Origin: Chenopodium formosanum | Lineage: Eukaryota > Streptophyta > Magnoliopsida > Caryophyllales > Amaranthaceae | DNA length: 64,000 bases | Reading direction: 5' to 3' | Assembly (NCBI GenBank): GCA_024500155.1 | Contig: CM044880.1 | Span: forward strand, 9,138,501-9,202,500 | Shown here: positions 57,973 through 64,000 of the stretch, in pieces | Numbering within the stretch: position 1 is the stretch's first letter | Layout: each line of letters begins with the position of its first letter | Translations under genes and position numbers: made by a program | Notes under the pieces: model-generated | Told to the model about the DNA's origin: nothing | The model's input: the letters and a program-made list of their open reading frames with translations, nothing else | The model's database searches: none

Positions 57973-60900
57973 CTATAACTCATCGTTAGCTGGATGTTCT
58001 TCAGCTTTGACATTTTTCTTGATAAATGCTCCCAAATCCTTCAAACTGGAATTCGGCTGCAGTTTAATCTGGAATGAGAGAAAGAATCAGCCAAAAATAG
58101 TATCGGGTAAACATTATGGAAATAATGAAATGAAGGTATTCGACGTTTACTGGATTCGATTTATCAGCCGCTGGATAAAACAGTAGAGCTGGGTAGTCAG
58201 TGACCTGCCATACATTAACAATTATCCAACATGTTTATTTCTGTCCAAGTGTACAAAGCTACAATATGAAATAATATGCTTATTGATTTGCTACCTAATT
58301 TGTTATATTAGACCAATAATGTACCCTTTTCACACATTCACTTGAATCTTACAGGGTTCACTATTAATGATCAGATGTCATAGAAAACAATCCCTATCAA
58401 CAAGGTGATTCTACATGTGGAGTACTTCTTCCATCCTATATTGTCCAAAATGATCTTATATATATTACAGAGTATTTCTTTTTCAAATTATCTTTATTTC
58501 CTATATTATCTTCACAAATTTTTTTAAGACAAAACTTTCCTTGTTTTCTTCAAAAAGGTTTATTCCCATAATAATAAATAAAAGAAATTGTTCACAGAAA
58601 ACTCTTTTTTTTTTTGTTTATATTACATGGAGAACAGTATTATGCATAGGGAATTTTTTCTTCACAGGGAACAATTTCATATAGATTAAAATTAATACTA
58701 ATCCAACATTGTTCTACTTTCCTTAATTCCCGTGAAAAATTCACAATAAATTAAACAATATGGACGGAAGGGATATAGCATTGAATATAAATGATTTAAA
58801 CATTATTTCCATGTTTAAACATTATACCTTTTTTTTATGCAAAACATTATACCCTTTGTCCTATATAGTATATACAATATTGTTTATTTTCTTAATGTGA
58901 ATTTTTCACGGAAATTAAGGAAAATGAAACATTGCATAATTAGAAATAATCTTTATAAAAACATGGTTCCGTGAAAAATATATTGTTCTGCATAAATAAA
59001 TACTTAATTTATTTAATGTGGACACAATTATTTTTTGGTAAAGATAGTTGAGAATCAGAAAAGAACAGAAATAAGATAATTTTGGATCATCCTTAAAAAA
59101 CAGGAGAAAAAAAAAGGTTAGAGGGAGCATTTCTTATGATACCTCAATATTATTACGTAGTAGTTATTTCTAACCAGTGCCCAACTACCTCTTTATGTTT
59201 ATTAATAGACTGGTATTTACTCACACTTAATTAGTCACTTATAGCACTGATAACTTGATAAGTGGTAATGAAAATGATGGATTGAGCCGATTGCTAGTGT
59301 AAAGGCAAGTCATGTCTCTGTCGATAAATTTATATGAAAGATCCTTCTAAATGTCCATAGACATGGACTGTCATATTCCTTTGCTAAGTATTGCTTCTTA
59401 TCATTATTTTTCATTACCATTTACATCTTTTAGAGCATGCTTGACATTGGAGTAATGAAGACAAGATAAAGATGAAGATGGATTTAGACTTTTAGGTGGT
59501 GGTAAAAACGATGATGTAGTCAAGTAGTATGCTAACCTAAAAGGGAAGGATTGGTGGGTAGCTACAACCCTCAAAAGTAGGGTAATAATACCCCCCATTC
59601 TCCTCCTCATACAAACCACTACCTCCTCCTATCACCCTCCACCTCCATCCACTCTCATTCTCCTTGATATTTATCTACAACCCTTTTAAAATATTACCCT
59701 CATTCACAGCATGCTCTAAGTGATAATAAGTGGTTATGAAAAAGAAAAGACTACCGGAAAGCCATTACTATGGAGTATGGACATTGACACAAATCATTAT
59801 CTGAGCAAAAGCCCACCTATTTCATTACAATTTCTCTTTCTAACCTTTTATCAAATGAGTAGTGAAAAGTGGCTCAAGGATTCTTATCCATACAACATAG
59901 CAGCAATGTTTGCAAGCAATCTAAAAGTCTACAGCTCTTCCCCAGCCCAATCACTTTAAAATATAGACATAACACTAAAGGAATAAAGTCCCATTATATA
60001 CTTCGTATATAGATATGCCTCAAAAGTCAAAATATATTGAACAATAAAGGGATGAGATATAATATAAGAACAAAAGAGATACATAAGCACAAAAGGCCTA
60101 AGCAGATGAACAAACCCATAAAATACCATAAAGTTCAGTAATAACTGACCAAAAAGGCAGCTTATACATCAACAATGATGATGTCAATAAGCTATTGAAC
60201 TAGAAAATGGATCCAAAACAACTACATTCTTACAAAATTAGTTTAAACACTACATAATAAATACCCCCTCCATTTCAAATTACTAGTTACACTTTTATTA
60301 AAAGGAAATTTTGCATTAAACCACCTTTTATAACCAATTTTTTTTTCTTCAGAAAACCACCTTATAAATTTTTTTTCGCAAAAACACACCTTAATCTAAA
60401 TTTTTTTTGCAAGGCCACACCTTTGGTCGGAAAATAGACTTTGACCTTGTATTCCGGGGCTGACCCGACCACGCGCCTCCCTCATGACACCCTAAAACCA
60501 CTAACCCTCCCTTTTCCCCATCCACCCACCATCAGCCCCCTTCCGGTGGCCGGCGACCACCTCCCTCCTTCGTCGCCGGCAGGCGTATCCCCTCCCTTTC
60601 CCCGTTCCCGTCCTTAAACCCATTCTTGTCCTTCGTGAAGCGCAATATCCATGGCGGTTGACGAACGACGGAGTTTAGTCCTGGGTCAATAAATCGAACG
60701 ACGGCGCTATAGGTGGAAGAGGAGAGAGAATTCGTGGGCGACGCTTTAGGAAAGTGGGTGGAGGTGGATCTCGGGGTTCGGGTGGTGAGAGTGAAGGAAG
60801 TGATGGTGGTTAGGTGGAAGAGGAGGAGAGAGAATTCGTGGGTTGGGGGGAAGGGAAGGGAGCAAAATCGCCGGCGCCGGGGTAGGGAGGTGGTCGTCGG

Positions 60901-63900
60901 CACCGACAAAAGGGGTTGGCAGTGGGTGGGGGAAATTGGTTGGCTGGGAAAGTGGTTGCCAAAAAATTGGTTAGTGGTTTGGAATACAAGGTCAAAGTCT
61001 GTTTTCCGGCCAAAGGTGTGGCCTTGCAAAAAAAATTTAAATTAAGGTGTGTTTTTGCGAAAAAAAATTTATAAGGTGGTTTCCTGCAAAAATATGGTTA
61101 TAAAAGGTGGATTAATGTAAAATTTCATTATTAAAAAAAATTATCACTTTACCTTTTTCCATTTTGAGACAAGCGTCCAGCGTCCCATACCTTTTTTTTT
61201 TAATCATTTCCTTACTCATTCTATACATATCATAGCTCTTTTTGGTCCACTACTTATTACTATATTCTTTACTACTCCTTCCGTCTAATAATATAGTTCT
61301 TGTTTGTGTTTTTCACGGAATTTAAGAAATAGGAGGAAAAAAGAGATGAAATACATTAATAAAAGTGAAAAGTACAATTATAGACAAAAGTTAGAGAAAG
61401 AAAGTGGAAAAAAGTACAAGGCATGTGCAAAAATCAAGGGTAATTTAGGAATTACAATGAAAAAAGTTTTAAAAAAATGAGGGTATAATGGTCTTTACAT
61501 ACTATCCAAAAATAAAAACAGGAAAAACACTTTGGATCTCCAAAATAGGAAACAGGAACTATGTTATGGGACAGAGGGAGTATTTTTTTCCTTAGAAGTT
61601 TCCATTGAATTGTTACCATTGATTTAAAATGGGGAGAGTAATTGGCAGAATATTTCAGGTGAGGAGCTTATTTATTTATTTGAAAGAGGAAGCTGGTTTA
61701 TTAGTACTTGACAATTGTTTGGCACCCTCAACCAAAAATTACTGCGCACAGCAATAATAACACATTCAATTAGGTTCTTATGAGACAGAATAATAATGCT
61801 AGCTCTGGGGACAAGCATCCTATATGAGACAGAATAGTAAGTGCTAGCTATGGGAACAAGCATAAATACTTCTTAGAATACAAGATGTCAGTAACACACA
61901 TCAGTCATGTGAGACATACATGAAAATGCTTCAAAATCAAACTGGAGTATTATAAAACTCAATTTCTACTCATCACCTAAATCATGATAGGCTGAGAGAG
62001 AGAGACCAAAATGCCAAATGCTTATTTTCACTATTCTGTTATCCCACTGTCCCAGTGTTTTCCTTTTTTATTTTTCATTTTTTAATAAGCTACACTATTG
62101 AAAAATTAACCCGATACTGTTTTCTGGAAATCATTTTCAAATCTTTGTTTTATAAAAGTATAAAACTGCCACACAAATTATTGTCTAAATACCAAAGGAA
62201 TTCAAGTACGTCTGTTACAGGAAAAATGAGGTATAAATTTTCTCCATTATCATGCAGACATGTACAGAACATAGCATATTCCTAAAATTCATGCTACTGA
62301 CCTGAAGTTTTGGATGCTCATTTACAGAAGCATCTATCTTTGCAAATAACAGACTTTTCAATCCTTTGAAATGTTTCGCCAACTTCTCTACTTGCTTGCT
62401 TGCAGCATCACAAGTTATGCACCATGGTGTGTAGACCTTAATGGTTTAAAAGAACATCAAAACAAATAAATTAAAGAAAAGAAAAAAAAACAATCATCTG
62501 AGCAAAACCAAAATATTTTGAAGTTGACTATTATTCACAGATTTATCAACATTTGTTATATTATTCAAAAGATATTAAAAACAGAGAAGGGAAGAGACAT
62601 TAGCCTACAGAAAGTAAAATCGAAACTGGAAGTGCATGATGAATATATAAAATAAAATATGAAATTGGAGGATAGACGGTGAGAAGAAGACACAGATGCC
62701 AAAAGATAAATGAAAAGAAACTAAGAAATCCTATAGAATGCTACAGTACAACTCTTAGTTCGTAAACATGTTATTTTGTGCTACAGAAAACATCAAAATT
62801 ATAAAATTCTCCATGTGACACACAGTACAGAACGCATATAGTGAAAGGAGAGGGTAAAGAGAAGAAACAAAATGAAGGACATAAAATCGCAGGGGCACAG
62901 ATGGTAGGAGCACTAACCTCAAGAAAAACATTCTTGGAACTACTCAAAACCAGGTCATCAAATGTCTTTCCCACTACAACGTGGACGCTAGCATTTTCCT
63001 GTAATTATCAATCACAACTTGTAAATAAAGCAGCCAATAGATAATCTGTTTTCCTATGAATTACTAGGGGTTTCAACAAGAAAGATTCACCATTCAAGCA
63101 TCTCTAGAAAATTTTCAAATTAATAAGATCTATTGATCCAACTTTGTTAAAAAAAGGCTTTACTAACAACATTCGAAGTACACAAGTTAGATACTAAATA
63201 TAACACCATAATTGACGGTTCTAAAAAATAGCGTGATCACTGTGAGAATAATTGCAACTATCCAAGTATTGACTTTAGTTGAATGTTGCAATAATAATAT
63301 GTCAATAGTGCATCGAAACAATTAAGATCCTTTTCTTCTCAAATATAATAAAGAGAGTGTTCTCAAATGAAGTAATTCATGTAGCATGATAAACAAATTG
63401 TCCTTCTCGAACAACCTTTAACAGGGTAAATTAACTATACTTCACAGATTTGACCATCTTTAGTAGTCAGAATATAACAAAAATGTAAAGAGCTGAAACT
63501 ACCAAAATAAAAAGGATGTGGAAAAACTCACATTATCAGGTATAGTCTGTGACTTATAATACATTGGAACAGTCCCTTCCAATAGTCCAGAGCAGAAATC
63601 CTACATCATGCCAGAAAAGAAATTAAATGCCAATCTATACAAATTATTTATGGAGTAAATAATTATAGCAAACAATGATTATACTTACTTCTAGTTTGCT
63701 TGGAGTAGGTTCCGATTCCAACAGATACTTTGTGCTAATCTTACTATCAAAAGCAGCAACCTATAAGTAACAAAGGTCAGTTATGCTCAAGTAAGAATGG
63801 CATAATCAGGTAAACAATAGACAAGGAAATACGTATCTAACTTGAGAATAAGTCACAACGAACAAACAACATGAAACTTACAACAGTCTTCTGAGAATCT

Positions 63901-63971
63901 TCCAGTCCAAGCAGAGTCAGGAAAGGTTTTGCTAGGTTCTCCTCGGTAATGTCCACATATATGAACATTAT
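57973..63971 (-). CDS. Protein disulfide isomerase-like protein (PDIL1-5/1-6 type), 3' part
   Basis: Minus-strand exons with GT-AG borders: 63971-63882, 63760-63689, 63600-63532, 62998-62918, 62436-62302, 58204-58151 and 58068-57973 (stop 57975-57973). They encode about 198 residues. First comes the end of an inactive thioredoxin-like domain (IMFIYVDITEENLAKPFLTL, FCSGLLEGTVPMYY). A second thioredoxin domain follows, with VHVVVGKTFDDLVL, the active site PWCITC, LLFAKIDASVNEHPKLQ and the cis-Pro region TDYPALLFYP. The end is a charged tail closing in NDEL, an ER-retrieval variant of KDEL/HDEL. This order matches the C-terminal half of plant PDI-like proteins with atypical CxxC sites, acting in ER disulfide folding. 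Earlier exons lie right of the window. The 62301-58205 intron is swollen by a MULE and MITEs. Confidence 0.88.
58423..58775. mobile_element. Stowaway-like MITE in the PDI-like intron
   Basis: TACTTCTTCCATCCTATATT at the left, AATATGGACGGAAGGGATA at the right. Just beyond it, TTCACGGAAATTAAGG (58907) is the inverse of CCTTAATTCCCGTGAA (58723), hinting at a further foldback element. Confidence 0.55.
59150..60303. other. Intronic AT-rich DNA of the PDI-like gene
   Basis: Contains a Stowaway-like left end TACCCCCTCCATTTCAAATT (60262) that the MULE may have interrupted. No separate gene is supported. Confidence 0.35.
60304..61127. mobile_element. Mutator-like TIR element D, 824 bp, in the PDI-like intron
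   Basis: Perfect 9-bp duplication TTATTAAAA (60295-60303 and 61128-61136). TIRs of about 150 bp run from GGAAATTTTGCATTAAACCA through CGCAAAAACACACCTTAA and GGCCACACCTTTGG to GACTTTGACCTTGTATTCC. The right end mirrors them. The interior is C-rich on the left and G-rich on the right. ORFs there are low-complexity and overlap on both strands, so they are not called. No transposase. Confidence 0.87.
61273..61582. mobile_element. Stowaway-like MITE in the PDI-like intron
   Basis: TACTCCTTCCGTCTAATAAT at the left, TTATGGGACAGAGGGAGTA at the right, and ATAGTTCTTG/CAGGAACTAT extend the TIR. TA flanks. Confidence 0.75.
61781..61868 (+). repeat. Tandem duplication, 44-bp period
   Basis: TGAGACAGAATAATAATGCT (61781) recurs as TGAGACAGAATAGTAAGTGC (61825), each followed by TAGCT..GGG.ACAAGCAT. 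It lies in the PDI-like intron. Confidence 0.8.
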
Positions 63972-64000
63972 CTGCACCAATTAAGTCAAACGAATTAACT

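Noticed and set aside
57827..58186. 119-codon + strand ORF
   Set aside because: It is antisense to the last two exons of the PDI-like gene, which have splice sites and clear homology.
60532..61045. 165-codon minus and 110-codon plus ORFs
   Set aside because: Both run through TIR and low-complexity MULE interior inside an intron. There are no domains and they overlap antiparallel.
1..64000. tRNA or rRNA genes
   Set aside because: No cloverleaf with A/B boxes or rRNA core was noticed. The short rRNA-like words at 20-23 kb are antisense guides in snoRNAs.

Overview
The window is plant nuclear DNA. It is AT-rich, with split genes carrying GT-AG introns, long homopolymer and (TA)n runs, and dense MITEs and retroelement debris. 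The frequent word TACTCCGTAT and the gene content suggest a Caryophyllales genome such as the spinach/beet/quinoa group, but this is inference and no species is proven.

Protein genes, left to right: the 3' half of a PERK-type receptor kinase (132-1998, +); two intronless cytosolic sulfotransferase paralogues in tandem (9874-10839 and 13173-14123, +); a small acidic conserved plant protein (14846-15370, +); a complete 12-exon TauE/SafE-family membrane protein of 464 residues (40241-44076, +); and the 3' part of a PDI-like gene with a CITC active site and a C-terminal NDEL (57973-63971, -). Fragments include a PERK-like proline-rich/transmembrane piece (25148-25510, -), an RNase H-like piece (17416-17560, +), an unrecognised two-exon remnant (17713-18360, -) and a LINE RNase H end (37945-38502, +).

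The most interesting region is 20.0-23.8 kb. On the minus strand it holds a snoRNA cluster: five U14 (SNORD14) copies, three copies of a box C/D snoRNA whose D' guide pairs with the universally conserved 18S CGGUAAUUCCAGC segment, and two copies of a candidate H/ACA snoRNA. Some stems vary by compensatory base changes between copies. Upstream lie telo-boxes and site II (TGGGCY) motifs, the promoter signature of plant ribosome-biogenesis genes, so one polycistronic precursor is likely. The U14 - C/D - H/ACA block is present twice.

Mobile DNA fills most of the rest. At 2.6-8.7 kb a GGGTCGGGT-rich field abuts about ten copies of a roughly 325-bp satellite. That satellite is split by a 1286-bp solo LTR with a perfect 5-bp target duplication; a second, 258-bp solo LTR lies at 2620. 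Three Mutator-like TIR elements have 9-bp target duplications and GC-rich interiors (31291-32253, 46327-51836, 60304-61127). The second contains a 3'-truncated Copia element and the third sits in a 3.9-kb intron of the PDI-like gene. A TTA/TAA-flanked MITE family occurs at seven places, Stowaway-like MITEs are common (one nested pair), and a poly(A) retroposon with a 19-bp target duplication sits at 36.3-36.9 kb.
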